From positions 5,476,501-5,540,500 of the forward strand of contig NZ_CP152049.1 of NCBI RefSeq assembly GCF_038630985.1: a DNA stretch of 64,000 nucleotides, in the 5' to 3' direction. Below, one piece after another: positions 18,057 through 27,272 of this stretch. The stretch is from Paenibacillus sp. FSL H8-0548 (GTDB lineage: Bacteria; Bacillota; Bacilli; Paenibacillales; Paenibacillaceae). The notes beneath the pieces are model-generated. The model made no database searches and was not told the DNA's origin. It saw only the letters and a list, made by a program, of their open reading frames with translations. Position numbers and translations under genes: made by a program. How positions within the stretch are numbered: the stretch's first letter is position 1; each line of letters starts with the position of its first letter.

Positions 18057-18818
18057 TTAGATGGCCGGCATAACGTTCCCGCCGTTTACAGGTATATAAG
18101 CTCCTGTAATAAAGCTTGCCAAGTCCGATGCCAAAAAAGCTACCGTATTAGCGATCTCTTGATCGGTTCCTCTGCGCTTAAGCGGAACGCTTTGTGCATA
18201 TTCATTCGTTTCCTCTATGCCGCTTGCTCGGTCACGGTCGCTTATGGTCCATCCTGGAGCAACCTGATTCACCGTAATCTGATGCGCGCCAGCCTCCTTG
18301 GCCAGCACACGATAAACCCCGTCCATTCCACGCTTTCCAGCCGTATACGCAGATTGCCCAGCGAAATTTTGCATCGCGCACTCCGTATTAATACCGATCA
18401 CTCTGCCGCCGCCCCGTTCAATCATCGCAGGTACGAAGGCTTTCGCCAAGAAAACGCTTTGCAGCACACAGGACTCAAATTGACTGATATAATCCGCAAC
18501 TGGCTGCTCAAGTATGCTAGTCCATTGATATTGAATAACCGCATTCGCGACAACAATATCAACATGTCCAAGCTCCTCTTTCACCTTTGCATGCATCGCA
18601 TAAATATGCTGCTCATTCGTAACGTCAGCTTGCACGATCATCGCCCATCTGCCCATAGCTTCGATCTCTTGCTTTAGCTCTCTTGCCTTCGCCTCGTTAT
18701 TATTGTAATGCAGTACGATGTTAGCGCCGCAGCCTGCTAATGTTCGTGCCATCACACGTCCTAAGTCGCCGGTTGCTCCTGTAATTAAAGCCGTTTTATT
18801 CGAAAGATCAATTTGCAC
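18057..18818 (-). CDS. Short-chain dehydrogenase/reductase
   Basis: 253 residues, classical SDR length. The nucleotide site TGATGDLG is at residues 14-20, and the active-site YTAGK gives Tyr158 and Lys162. The usual catalytic serine, 13 residues before the Tyr, is replaced by Thr145 (INTECAMQ), and the NAG motif reads NAV. Activity is therefore possible but not assured. It is the first gene of the operon with the kinase, binding protein and LacI regulator, and is divergent from the ArsR-like gene. A sugar or polyol substrate is inferred from context. Confidence 0.88.
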   Translation of the reverse strand: MQIDLSNKTALITGATGDLGRVMARTLAGCGANIVLHYNNNEAKARELKQEIEAMGRWAMIVQADVTNEQHIYAMHAKVKEELGHVDIVVANAVIQYQWTSILEQPVADYISQFESCVLQSVFLAKAFVPAMIERGGGRVIGINTECAMQNFAGQSAYTAGKRGMDGVYRVLAKEAGAHQITVNQVAPGWTISDRDRASGIEETNEYAQSVPLKRRGTDQEIANTVAFLASDLASFITGAYIPVNGGNVMPAI

Positions 18819-18944
18819 GATTAGAGTCTCCCTTTTCTACAATCCGTATTTGTTATATTATTTATTAATAGTTATGCTATCAAAAAAACAACATTTTATA
18901 AAGCGTATTCACAAAAAAACGTTTGCCCTCCACAAATGAGTGAC

Positions 18945-18975
18945 TTGACGAAATAATTCATATTATGGTTATACT
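18945..18975 (+). promoter_or_regulatory. Possible promoter of the ArsR-like gene
   Basis: TTGACG (18945-18950) and TATACT (18970-18975) with a 19-bp spacer, about 37 bp before the start codon. The spacer is longer than ideal. Confidence 0.4.
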
Positions 18976-19011
18976 TAACATTTATACTAACTATCCTTCG
19001 GAGGTTACCCC

Positions 19012-19944
19012 TTGAAAATAGAACTGTCAGAGCAAAGCTTGCCTATATTTGAAGCCATATCAAGCAATGTACGTATCCAAATTATCCACCTGCTCTCCAA
19101 AAAATCGATGAACATTCGTGAGCTTGCCGAGGCGTTAGGCTTAAGCAGCGCCATTATGACAATGCACGTCAAGAAGCTGGAGAAGGCAGCTATTATAAGC
19201 TCCGAGATGACACCGGGAAAAGGCGGCGCCGCGCAGAAGGTATGCTCTCTTCGCATGGATGGACTCGAAATCGCTTTTCCAAGCAAGGAAGTCGTTCATC
19301 GCGAATCCCGACGCACCGAAGTATCCATCGGTCACTTTACTGATCTAAGCATCGTCCCTACCTGTGGGATTTGCACGACGGAGAAAGTCATCGGAATTTT
19401 TGACGACCCGCGCTACTTTCTAGATCCGGATCGCGTAAATGCCAAAATATTATGGTTTTCACAAGGCTACATTGAATACAAAATACCGAATTTCTTATTA
19501 GCCAGCGAAAATCCGGAAGAGCTTGAAATTTCAATGGAAATTTCATCAGAAGCTCCTCTGACCAATATGAACTGGCCTTCTGACCTTACGTTCTTCTTTA
19601 ACGGCGTTAAGGTGGGCATGTGGACAAGCCCCGCTGATTTCGGCGGCAAAGGCAAGCTCAACCCCTCTTGGTGGTTTGACGATGTCAATCAATTTGGATT
19701 ATTAAAGCGGCTGATCATCAAGAAGGATGGCACGTATATGGACGGTCTGAAGCTCTCAAGCGTCGGTCTTAATGACGTTGATATTAGCAGCAGCCACTGG
19801 ACATTTCGAATCGCAATTCTTGAGGATGCTGAGCATATCGGCGGCTTTACTCTATTTGGATCAGGCTTTGGCAACTACAATCAAGATCTCATATTCAAGC
19901 TTTATTATACGAAGCAAGCACAAAAGGATCGGACGATGTCCTAA
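19012..19944 (+). CDS. ArsR-like winged-helix regulator with large C-terminal domain
   Basis: 310 residues starting at TTG 19012, with CGGAGGT about 9 bp before it. Residues about 10-85 form a winged helix (SNVRIQIIHLLSKKSMNIRELAEALGLSSAIMTMHVKKLEKAAII). The remaining 220 residues are a beta-rich domain with a CGIC motif (Cys118, Cys121) and many aromatics, not a classic metal sensor. Proteins of this layout occur beside carbohydrate genes in Paenibacillus; ligand binding by the C-terminal domain is inferred. It is divergent from the SDR-kinase operon and may regulate it. A strong terminator follows at 20029. Confidence 0.8.
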   Translation: MKIELSEQSLPIFEAISSNVRIQIIHLLSKKSMNIRELAEALGLSSAIMTMHVKKLEKAAIISSEMTPGKGGAAQKVCSLRMDGLEIAFPSKEVVHRESRRTEVSIGHFTDLSIVPTCGICTTEKVIGIFDDPRYFLDPDRVNAKILWFSQGYIEYKIPNFLLASENPEELEISMEISSEAPLTNMNWPSDLTFFFNGVKVGMWTSPADFGGKGKLNPSWWFDDVNQFGLLKRLIIKKDGTYMDGLKLSSVGLNDVDISSSHWTFRIAILEDAEHIGGFTLFGSGFGNYNQDLIFKLYYTKQAQKDRTMS

Positions 19945-20028
19945 CCCATGCCTATACGCTGACCTCCGTCCTCATGAGGGTCCATAGAAGGAATGGGGAA
20001 CTGCCGAGGTTTTTAGCTTATAACAGTC

Positions 20029-20073
20029 AAAGAAAGGGTTGCGAGCCATTCGACAAGCATCCCTTTCTTTATT
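20029..20073 (+). terminator. Terminator after the ArsR-like gene
   Basis: AAAGAAAGGG pairs with CCCTTTCTTT around a partly paired interior, followed by ATT. It is the natural end of the 19012 transcript. Confidence 0.7.
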
Positions 20074-20146
20074 AGCATTTATATAGCCTCTCGGCATTCG
20101 CCGGGGCTGATGGGACAAGAGTTTCCTCGTACCACCAAACATGCCT

Positions 20147-20174
20147 TCCTCCTACTTCGGTAGGGGGATTTTTT
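20147..20174 (+). terminator. Terminator inside the left end of the insertion sequence
   Basis: TCCTCCTAC, loop TTCG, GTAGGGGGA, then six T. The stem has 9 pairs with one G-U. Carried by the element, it would shield the transposase gene from outside transcription. Confidence 0.75.
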
Positions 20175-20314
20175 AATTAATTCCATATTTCATTATGGGG
20201 AATATCCTGAAATTTTTTGGTTTATTTCTCAAAAAAAACCTTGACTTTTCCCCAATTTCTCCAAAATCGTGTGAAAAGGTGTCCCTTACCTATCCACGAT
20301 TGGAGTGAATCTCT

Positions 20315-21597
20315 TTGAAACCCGTTTTCGTCCCACATGCCGACTACCAAGCTTTTGTTCTTCAACAACTTCGCTATTATTTCGGACCTGGCGTTGTTCT
20401 GATCCATAAGGATTGGCCGCTTGCGGTCAAACTTTGGCAAACAGTCCTTTCTGCCATCACAACGTTCCTTCAGGATGCTTATTCAGCCCGTGGGCCTCTT
20501 CCGCGAGATCCAGCTTCCTTGCTGCGTTCCTACTTGCTTTACCTGATGACCAACCCGGAAATAGGGTTGACTGAATGGATTAATGAAATGAAACGCAAGA
20601 AAACCAAACGAGGCAAGAAGGGCGAGAAAGCACCCACAACAACGCCCGGCAAGGTCAAACGCCTCGTCACTTGGATGATGCGTCATGCGGCTAAGAAAAT
20701 GGATTTGCCTGCCGACCCACTGTTTTATTTCTTCCAGTCGCAGATTCTTTCCGTGTCGGCTCATTTGGATTGGCTAGGGGATTTGGATAGCTTAAGCGCC
20801 GCCAGTGATGGAACACCGATCGTCACAGCTGCCTATCCCCGAAGCAAACCAACTTGTGCTTGTCGTGCCCGTGGTATAGCTGAATGCAGTCACCTTCGCA
20901 ATTACTCCCAGCCCGATTGCAACTCAGGTTGGGACAGCTCCAGAGAGAAGTACGATAACGGCTACCACCTCTACATGATCTCAGCAGCGGAAAGCAAACA
21001 CGATTTGCCCTTGTATCCGAGACTTCAACCTGCCTCCCGGCATGATGCAGTCAGTCTGGTGATGAGCACGGTCGATTTCAAGCAACGATTCACCTTGGGC
21101 ACGGTAGACAAAATGCTGCTCGATGCTGCGCATGATGCGGAAGCGATTTATTTGCTTCTTGACCAACAGAACATCGAGCCTTTCATTGATCTCAACATCC
21201 GAAGCAAGAAGAATACGGCTACGGATCACGACATCCAGATTTCTCCGACCGGCATTCCGATCTGTCCGAAGGGCCATGAAATGAAGCCAAACGGGTTTGA
21301 TAAATCCCAAAACCGCCAGAAGTGGCGGTGCACCCCCTCCTGCGGTTGCTCCGATGCCAAGTATGGACGAACCTACCATACTCACAGTAGTGATAACCCG
21401 CGTTTGTTTACCAAGACCGTTCCAACAAAAGAGAGAAAGTGGATTACAAGCTCGAATCCGGTCGGCACCGCTCGACGATGATGTGGTACATGCGCATCTA
21501 TGGCATTATGATTTGCCAACACATGGATGCGTGGTACGTGAGCCAGAAAGAGGATTGGGACAAGCTGAAATCTTCCATTTGTCCTTCAGCAGCCTAA
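20315..21597 (+). pseudogene. DDE-type transposase, frameshifted near the 3' end
   Basis: The first frame starts at TTG 20315 after a TGGAGTG site and runs about 370 residues: a helical N-terminus, a catalytic-core start SDGTPIVT, a Cys-rich insert (CACRARGIAECSH), and the Zn-like segment CPKGHEMKP...CTPSCGC. Near 21420-21440 the coding signal moves to another frame: VDYKLESGRHRSTMMWYMRIYG...WYVSQKEDWDKL ends at the TAA at 21595-21597. The original frame ends at 21481 in sequence unlike a transposase tail. The homology is continuous across the two frames, so this is a one-base lesion and the copy is probably inactive. Confidence 0.75.
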
Positions 21598-21830
21598 ATT
21601 TTAAAATACGCAACAAACCAATTGGCGGAGTCTGTCCTTTTTTGAAGCTGGTTTTCAATTTCCATTATTTCCAGCAGATCACCCACTGCTCTACGCTCAT
21701 TCCTCAGTTTTCACTCATTTAGTTCCGAGAGGCTATAGAATAAAACTTGAATTTGCTGCTGTGTTTCATACTTCTTTATATTATCATTAAAAACCTTGTA
21801 TTCCCAGCACTTTAATCGTGATTATATTGG

Positions 21831-21864
21831 TTGAACTAGAAATTTTCGTTTTGGGCGCTGCGCG
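21831..21864. repeat. Truncated end of the hairpin repeat family
   Basis: TTGAACTAGAAATTTTCG followed by TTTTGGGCGCTGCGCG matches one end of the complete copy at 47751. The rest of the element is missing. Confidence 0.6.
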
Positions 21865-22014
21865 TACGAAGTAAATAATGTCTTAGACCGGACATTCAAA
21901 AAACTCAAGGAATCGACTAAAGCCTGATCATAAACAACTAGACTAAGCATCAGGAATGCGGAGCAGATGCTGTAGTTGGCCGACTTCGACGACGAGGTGC
22001 CGATTAAGCACTTG

Positions 22015-22144
22015 GATGGAATTTCTCCTGCTAAAATAACGTTGTTCGCTTCGCAGTATGAAATAGAGGGAATTTGTCCCGTTAATTTTAATGTTTCTTA
22101 TGAATTTCGGCTGATACCTTAGAATTAGAGGAAGAAATTCCATC
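22015..22144. repeat. 130-bp palindromic element with GATGGAATTTCT ends
   Basis: GATGGAATTTCTCC at the left end is matched by the inverse at the right end (GGAAGAAATTCCATC). The imperfect inverted ends are about 20 bp long. Non-coding. It abuts the hairpin repeat at 22149. The rest of 21738-22014 shows nothing recognisable apart from the fragment at 21831. Confidence 0.5.
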
Positions 22145-22148
22145 TATC

Positions 22149-22339
22149 ATAAGTTGAACTTGAAAAATGAAGTTTTAGCGAAGCGAGAAGATCGTTCTGG
22201 AGAAACGAAGTGTTCGCCTTTGCAGCCATATTCTTACCTTTAAATGTCTTAGGAAATCAAAGAATCTGGCTGCAACAGCGACCCTAAAGAATGATCTTCT
22301 CGCGCAGCGACCAAAACGTAATTTTTTTGTTCAACTTAT
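22149..22339. repeat. 190-bp hairpin repeat (TAAGTTGAAC ends), copy A
   Basis: The ends are ATAAGTTGAAC and GTTCAACTTAT, and inverted similarity continues inward for about 50 bp (AGCGAAGCGAGAAGATCGTTCT against AGAATGATCTTCTCGCGCAGCG). The interior adds TTTGCAGCCA/TGGCTGCAA. The whole element can fold as one long stem. It is nearly identical to the copy at 63317 over its first 170 bp. Confidence 0.85.
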
Positions 22340-22343
22340 AAAT

Positions 22344-22388
22344 AAAAAAAGGGCTGCCCCAAAGTCATATATGACCAAGTGCAGCCCT
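22344..22388 (-). terminator. Terminator after the ATPase-AbrB gene
   Basis: On the minus strand AGGGCTGC pairs with GCAGCCCT, with an inner GGTCATATATGACT hairpin, followed by seven T. Confidence 0.85.
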
Positions 22389-22432
22389 GCCAAATTAATG
22401 TAAAAAAACTATCTGTGACGCTATGCGCAAGT

Positions 22433-23317
22433 TTACTCTGCTTTTTCCTCAGGAGGAAGAAGGATGATCTTGCCATCGCCTAGCTCAACACGCAGCTTAT
22501 TGGAGTTTTTGACGCCTATCGATTCCAAATAGTTGGCCGGCACTTGAAGCCGGCCTGCTTTATCCAGTACGGCATACTCTACATGTGTACTCTCATCACT
22601 GTCTGATTCCTCCAGCTCTGCAAGCTCTTCTGCATAGGAACGCCTGCGCAGCATCTCCGATGATATTTTCCCATCGCGAATTGACGCTACGCGGTCGACC
22701 TTCTTCGCAAGCTCGGGATCATGTGTTACGATAACGACCGTAATGCCAATCGTCCGATTCAGCTCACGAAATAAATCCAATATTTGATTCGCCATACGTG
22801 AATCTACTGAACCCGTCGGCTCATCTGCAAGCAGGAGCTTCGGATGATTCGCGAGCGCAATAGCGATCGCTACCCGCTGCTGCTCACCGCCCGATAACTC
22901 ATAGAGCTTATTCGAAGCACGGTGGCTGAGGCCTACCGCATCGAGAAGCTCCTTGGCACGCCAGCGCTTGCGGCTGCCCGTCAACAAAATCGGCAGCTCA
23001 ACATTTTCAAGCGCGGTTAAATAAGGGATTAAGTTTCTCGCATTATTTTGCCAAACGAAGCCTACGCTCTCCCTTTTGTAACGAACAAAGTCACGCTCTT
23101 TAAATTTCAGCATGTCTCTGCCATCTACAGTCAGCTTGCCAGCCGTTGGCCGGTCCAAGCCGCCCAGCATGTTCAGGAGCGTAGATTTGCCGCTGCCGCT
23201 GTTGCCAATGATCGCCATAAGCTCGCCGCTTTCAATATGGAGATCAAGACCTTGCAGGGCAAATACCTCCAGATCGGCCGTTTTGTAAATTTTGACTAAT
23301 CCTTCGCAATGAATCAT
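22433..23317 (-). CDS. MacB/LolD-type ABC ATPase with C-terminal AbrB-like domain
   Basis: 294 residues. Residues 1-225 are a complete ATPase: Walker A GNSGSGKST (about 37-45), signature LSGGEQQ, Walker B LLLADEPTGSVDS and a switch His in THDP. After an acidic linker (residues about 228-245) the last 50 residues read YAVLDKAGRLQVPANYLESIGV...LRVELGDGKIILLPPE, which resembles the AbrB/SpoVT swapped-hairpin fold. That fold normally binds DNA or forms dimers and is not part of standard MacB ATPases. It is the last gene of the four-gene operon, 3 bp after the FtsX-like permease, and is probably one of its energy subunits. Confidence 0.88.
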   Translation of the reverse strand: MIHCEGLVKIYKTADLEVFALQGLDLHIESGELMAIIGNSGSGKSTLLNMLGGLDRPTAGKLTVDGRDMLKFKERDFVRYKRESVGFVWQNNARNLIPYLTALENVELPILLTGSRKRWRAKELLDAVGLSHRASNKLYELSGGEQQRVAIAIALANHPKLLLADEPTGSVDSRMANQILDLFRELNRTIGITVVIVTHDPELAKKVDRVASIRDGKISSEMLRRRSYAEELAELEESDSDESTHVEYAVLDKAGRLQVPANYLESIGVKNSNKLRVELGDGKIILLPPEEKAE

Positions 23318-23320
23318 CGG

Positions 23321-26200
23321 TCAATCCTCCCCTAGCTTGATCGCTTGATGAATACGCAGGCGCGACAGCATGTAGGCCAATATCCCAAGTCCGATGAGGA
23401 GCATGAAGCCAACTAGCACATAAATGCGCATTAAATCCGTAGAGTCGAACATAACCTTAAACGGTGGAACAAGGCTGCTCGGGTTGAAAGCAATTTGGAA
23501 GTTTGGAACATAGAGCAGGCTTGCTAAATTACCGACACCGATGCCGATGAATACAGCAACACCCGATGTAAGCAGCTGCTCAACTCCAAGCATCCCAATC
23601 AACTGCTTAAGTGATAAGCCGATGGCTCGTAAAATACCATTTTGCAGCGTACGACCTCGCAGAGATAATACCCAATACAACAAAAACCCAATAAAGCTGA
23701 CGAGTATAGAGAGAACGAAGCCGAGCGTCAAAATCCCATTCAGCGCCATCAAAAAAGGATCGTTTTTGGCATCCACAAGCTCTACTCTCGTATTCACGAT
23801 ATTTGTAATTGGAAGCTTTGATTGCTTGATTTCCTCATAGAACTCCGCCGTACTGACCTCGGGGTCCAGCTTAACCCACACATCATACGGCTCAAGCGCA
23901 AGCTGAACCTGAATGCGCGGCAGATGTCCAACGATCAGCATAGGCGCATTTCCTGATCCCGACTTATTACTGACATCTACACTGCCTATCGCTGGATTCG
24001 GGTTAAAGGTCGGGAAATATTCAATGATGCCATACACCTTGAACGGCTGCTGCGGGACATCACTCCAGCCCACCCATATCGTATCGCCTGGCTTAACCTC
24101 CTTCTGGTTCGCCAGCGTTTTCGAAATGAGTACCGCCTGTGGATCGCCGGCCAACAGATTGAGATAGTCATTCAACGGATAATCGAGCAAGCTGTCTCGA
24201 AACCATGTCGTTTCTCCGAATTCATCCGTATCAATGCCGATTAGTGTGGCTGCACCGGTTCCATCATTAACACTAAATGCAGCCTCCTTCTTGAATACCT
24301 TAGCTGCATGCTGAACGCCTTCCAGTGTCTTAAAGGGCTCAAACGCTGGCTCTATATAATGAACCGGAGCCTGTATGATTGCCGTTTCCTGCTGTGGTGC
24401 CCCTGGAGCCGCAGGAGGCGGCGCATCATTCACCCACTGTGAGGTAAGCACGATTTCGGCACCATTGCCGTACCTGATCCGATCCTCTGTATTATTATTT
24501 ATCGTTCTTGCTGCCGAGGCACTAAATACGCCCGTAGCGATGGTCATAATCAGAAAGATCATCAAAAATTGATATTGCGTGCTGGAGCGGCCAACTTGAA
24601 TTAATGTTGCATAGACAGAAGGCGGCCACCATTTTTTGCCTAGCCAATATACGAGTCTAAGCACCCACGGATATAAGCGAAGCAGGAGCAAGCCCGCACC
24701 CATAATGAATAAAGCCGGAATAACGAACTGCAGCGGATCGATATTCAAATCACCCGCGTTCAGCCCTAAGGCTTGCAAATCAGCAAGCCTCTTTCTGAAT
24801 GTGTACAGTCCGTAAATAGCTAATGCCAGCGCAAAAACATCAATAAACATTTTGTGCCAGAGCGGTGATTTGAGAAGTCTTGCTAATTGTTGCTTATGCC
24901 CAACTATCGTAACACGAGTCGCCATGATGATGGGGATAAGCATGATCACGAAGCAAGCTCCCGAGGCTATGGCACCGTAACGATACGCATCCTCCGTAAG
25001 TCTGACTGGCAAACGTACGCGCTGTACAAATTCAAGAAAGCCATTGGATGAGCCGAGCATTTCGGTCAACAATACACCGAGCAGCGGTCCTACACCAAAG
25101 GCGATGCCGCATAAAATAATGCCTTCCACTGAATAGGAGGTAATGACCTGCCAACGTGCAGCACCTCTGCTGCGCAGAACGGCGATTTCATTTTTTTGGC
25201 GATCGGCGATTAGATTCGAGACCATGAACATGTAGAAGCCGAGCATGATCAACACCGGAACGTTAAGCGACCACATCAGTGTTCGCAGCTGCTCGGCACG
25301 CTCTAAATATTTTGCTATCGTGTCAAGAGCTGGCGTTTCCGATACGACCTGATACATCGTGACATTGTTAAGCATAACGTTGCGAATTTTGTTCGTCGTT
25401 TGAACAAAATCGTCAACGAATCTCAGCTCAAGCTTAGAGTAATCGAGAACGAAGAACCAGCCCACAGATGCAACTGGAATACGGCTCTCCTGCATCAGCT
25501 GCTGCTTAGCTATCTTATCGCTCAGGATGAAGCTCCCGCTAAGCTCGCTTAGATCTGCATCTCTGAAATACGGATCATCATCCTCCAGCTTCTCAAACAC
25601 GCCTACCGGCTTGAATTTTATTTCCCCGGCAATTTTTGAGTCGTCTGCATAAAACTCGGAATCGAGCACGGTTTTGAATTGAATGAGCCCTCGCTCCGTA
25701 ATGAGCACCTCATACACACCATCAACAGGCTGCCGCTCAGCCGGCATTCTGCCGTCAGTTAATTTAATATGCTGCTCTAAATCAGAGAAGGAACGAAGCG
25801 TCATCGTCTTAACCGATTTTGTCGTATCGGGTGTAGGATCATTTGTTGGTCTAATCTTCATCGACTTGGATTGAATATCAACAACAAGCTCCTGCACCGG
25901 TATTTGAAAGCTGGGTCCTGCCTGCTCGCGAATATATCGATCTACTTTCGAATAGATCGTATTCATCTGCTCAGGCGTTTCTTTTGTATAAAATAATTTA
26001 TTGTATTGGCTTCCCGGATAAATGCCCCTCTTGGCCTGCATGGTCTCAAGATCCTTGACCAGCATTCTCGACAAAACGGCTTCCGAATAAATAGGCATAC
26101 TGCTAACCAATGCGACAGACATGACGAGGCCAATAAAAAGGCTCGCAACGAGCCACTTGTTTTGAATCATTTTACGAATAATCATGATAAATAAAGCCAC
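23321..26200 (-). CDS. FtsX-like ABC permease, large two-module form
   Basis: About 960 residues from a GTG read from 26200, chosen because GGGAGG lies 7 bp upstream. An N-terminal membrane helix is followed by an extracellular domain (about 40-300), then an FtsX core of three or four helices (about 310-460), two more helices, a second extracellular domain (about 560-800) and a second FtsX core (about 820-960). Such permeases act in mechanotransmission or export, not import. It is encoded between an adaptor lipoprotein and an ATPase, as in MacAB-like systems. Confidence 0.9.
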   Translation of the reverse strand: MALFIMIIRKMIQNKWLVASLFIGLVMSVALVSSMPIYSEAVLSRMLVKDLETMQAKRGIYPGSQYNKLFYTKETPEQMNTIYSKVDRYIREQAGPSFQIPVQELVVDIQSKSMKIRPTNDPTPDTTKSVKTMTLRSFSDLEQHIKLTDGRMPAERQPVDGVYEVLITERGLIQFKTVLDSEFYADDSKIAGEIKFKPVGVFEKLEDDDPYFRDADLSELSGSFILSDKIAKQQLMQESRIPVASVGWFFVLDYSKLELRFVDDFVQTTNKIRNVMLNNVTMYQVVSETPALDTIAKYLERAEQLRTLMWSLNVPVLIMLGFYMFMVSNLIADRQKNEIAVLRSRGAARWQVITSYSVEGIILCGIAFGVGPLLGVLLTEMLGSSNGFLEFVQRVRLPVRLTEDAYRYGAIASGACFVIMLIPIIMATRVTIVGHKQQLARLLKSPLWHKMFIDVFALALAIYGLYTFRKRLADLQALGLNAGDLNIDPLQFVIPALFIMGAGLLLLRLYPWVLRLVYWLGKKWWPPSVYATLIQVGRSSTQYQFLMIFLIMTIATGVFSASAARTINNNTEDRIRYGNGAEIVLTSQWVNDAPPPAAPGAPQQETAIIQAPVHYIEPAFEPFKTLEGVQHAAKVFKKEAAFSVNDGTGAATLIGIDTDEFGETTWFRDSLLDYPLNDYLNLLAGDPQAVLISKTLANQKEVKPGDTIWVGWSDVPQQPFKVYGIIEYFPTFNPNPAIGSVDVSNKSGSGNAPMLIVGHLPRIQVQLALEPYDVWVKLDPEVSTAEFYEEIKQSKLPITNIVNTRVELVDAKNDPFLMALNGILTLGFVLSILVSFIGFLLYWVLSLRGRTLQNGILRAIGLSLKQLIGMLGVEQLLTSGVAVFIGIGVGNLASLLYVPNFQIAFNPSSLVPPFKVMFDSTDLMRIYVLVGFMLLIGLGILAYMLSRLRIHQAIKLGED

Positions 26201-26237
26201 TTGACAACCTCCCAAGCCTACGACAATAGTGCAATTA

Positions 26238-27272
26238 TTATTGCAGCACGACTATAGCGCCTTCTTCCAGACCCTTCGTGATCTCCATTTCAGTTGAGCC
26301 CTTGATACCCGTTTCCACATCGATTTCACGAATTTTGTTGCCGTCCTCCAGCGTCCTGACGAATGTTCTGCCTAGGAAGCTGCGCACACCGCTGCGCGGA
26401 ATTTTCAAAACCTCATCACGCTGCTGCAAAATAATTCTCACATCCACAAATGCTCCAATGGCAGCATCGCTTGGCACCTTAGGCACCTCTATGAACAATG
26501 TCTTCGAATAACGATCCCGCTGCTGCTCATTCAAGGTCGTCGGAGCGGACGATGGCGTTTGTACAACTTTACCTTCCAGCTCCTCAGAACCAAACTTCAC
26601 TGCTGCTGGGAAGCCTACATCTACACTGCTAATTTCCGATCCAGTCTCTACACGAAGCGCAATTCGCAGCCTGTTTGGATCAGAAATAATGACAAGCGTC
26701 TGGTACGCATCGACAAAATCGCCCTCCTCCAAATCCTCGACAAAGGTGACCTGTCCATCCATTCCGGAAACGAGCTGCTTGCTATTGAAGGTCGCCATCA
26801 GCCGCTCCAGCTTCAAGCTCTCAATCTCCATCTGGAGCTTGGCAATTTCAATCGCATCGCTATCACCGCCGGCTTTGGCCTGCTTAAGTGTCAGCTTCGA
26901 CCTCGCAACAGAAAGCTGCTGCTCCTTCAATTGAATGTCTAGACCATCTACATTCAGCTGTACGAGCACATCGCCCTTCTTCACCTGTTGTCCTGCAGTA
27001 ACCATCATCTTGGCGATGCGTCCACCTTGGCCTGTAAACTGCGCAATTTCCGATTGCGTCGATTCCAAACTCCCGCTTCCTTTAATTTCCTGCGTAATCG
27101 TTCCTTTCTCAACAGTGACGGTCCGATAATTTTCTTGTGCCGGCTTCACAAGCGGCGGCTTTAACGCATTCTCCTCTGCAGGCAGCAAGGAGCATCCTGT
27201 AAGGGAAACGCCAATAAGGAGCGCGAATGACCAGCCGAGCAGCGGCTTAAGCTTTTGTGACAATTTGTCCAT
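26238..27272 (-). CDS. HlyD/MacA-like adaptor lipoprotein
   Basis: About 344 residues from the ATG read from 27272. GGAGG touches that ATG, so a TTG three codons later (27263), 9 bp from the site, may be the real start. The signal has lipobox LTGC. A biotinyl-lipoyl-like half (ITQEIKGSGSL...VTAGQQVKKGDVLVQL), an alpha hairpin (about 125-165) and beta-barrel parts follow, ending in ITKGLEEGAIVVL. In a Gram-positive cell it would link the FtsX-like permease to substrates at the outer face. Its start overlaps the upstream ATPase gene by about 26 bp. Confidence 0.88.
   Translation of the reverse strand: MDKLSQKLKPLLGWSFALLIGVSLTGCSLLPAEENALKPPLVKPAQENYRTVTVEKGTITQEIKGSGSLESTQSEIAQFTGQGGRIAKMMVTAGQQVKKGDVLVQLNVDGLDIQLKEQQLSVARSKLTLKQAKAGGDSDAIEIAKLQMEIESLKLERLMATFNSKQLVSGMDGQVTFVEDLEEGDFVDAYQTLVIISDPNRLRIALRVETGSEISSVDVGFPAAVKFGSEELEGKVVQTPSSAPTTLNEQQRDRYSKTLFIEVPKVPSDAAIGAFVDVRIILQQRDEVLKIPRSGVRSFLGRTFVRTLEDGNKIREIDVETGIKGSTEMEITKGLEEGAIVVLQ

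Larger units (their letters stand above)
20082..21737 (+). mobile_element. Insertion sequence, about 1.66 kb, with 13-bp terminal inverted repeats
   Basis: TATAGCCTCTCGG at 20082-20094 is the exact inverse complement of CCGAGAGGCTATA at 21725-21737. Between them is one transposase reading frame with a terminator-like hairpin at the left end. I cannot recognise a clear target duplication. The family is not certain; the transposase is DDE-type. Confidence 0.82.

Noticed and set aside
18895..18925. cre-like sequence between the SDR and ArsR-like genes
   Set aside because: It departs from the cre consensus at about three fixed positions.
20315..21597. Programmed frameshift in the transposase
   Set aside because: The shift is near the 3' end and not at an obvious slippery run; a simple lesion is more likely without other copies to compare.
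21943..22143. 66-codon minus-strand open frame
   Set aside because: It lies mostly in the 130-bp palindromic repeat and has no ribosome site or protein features.
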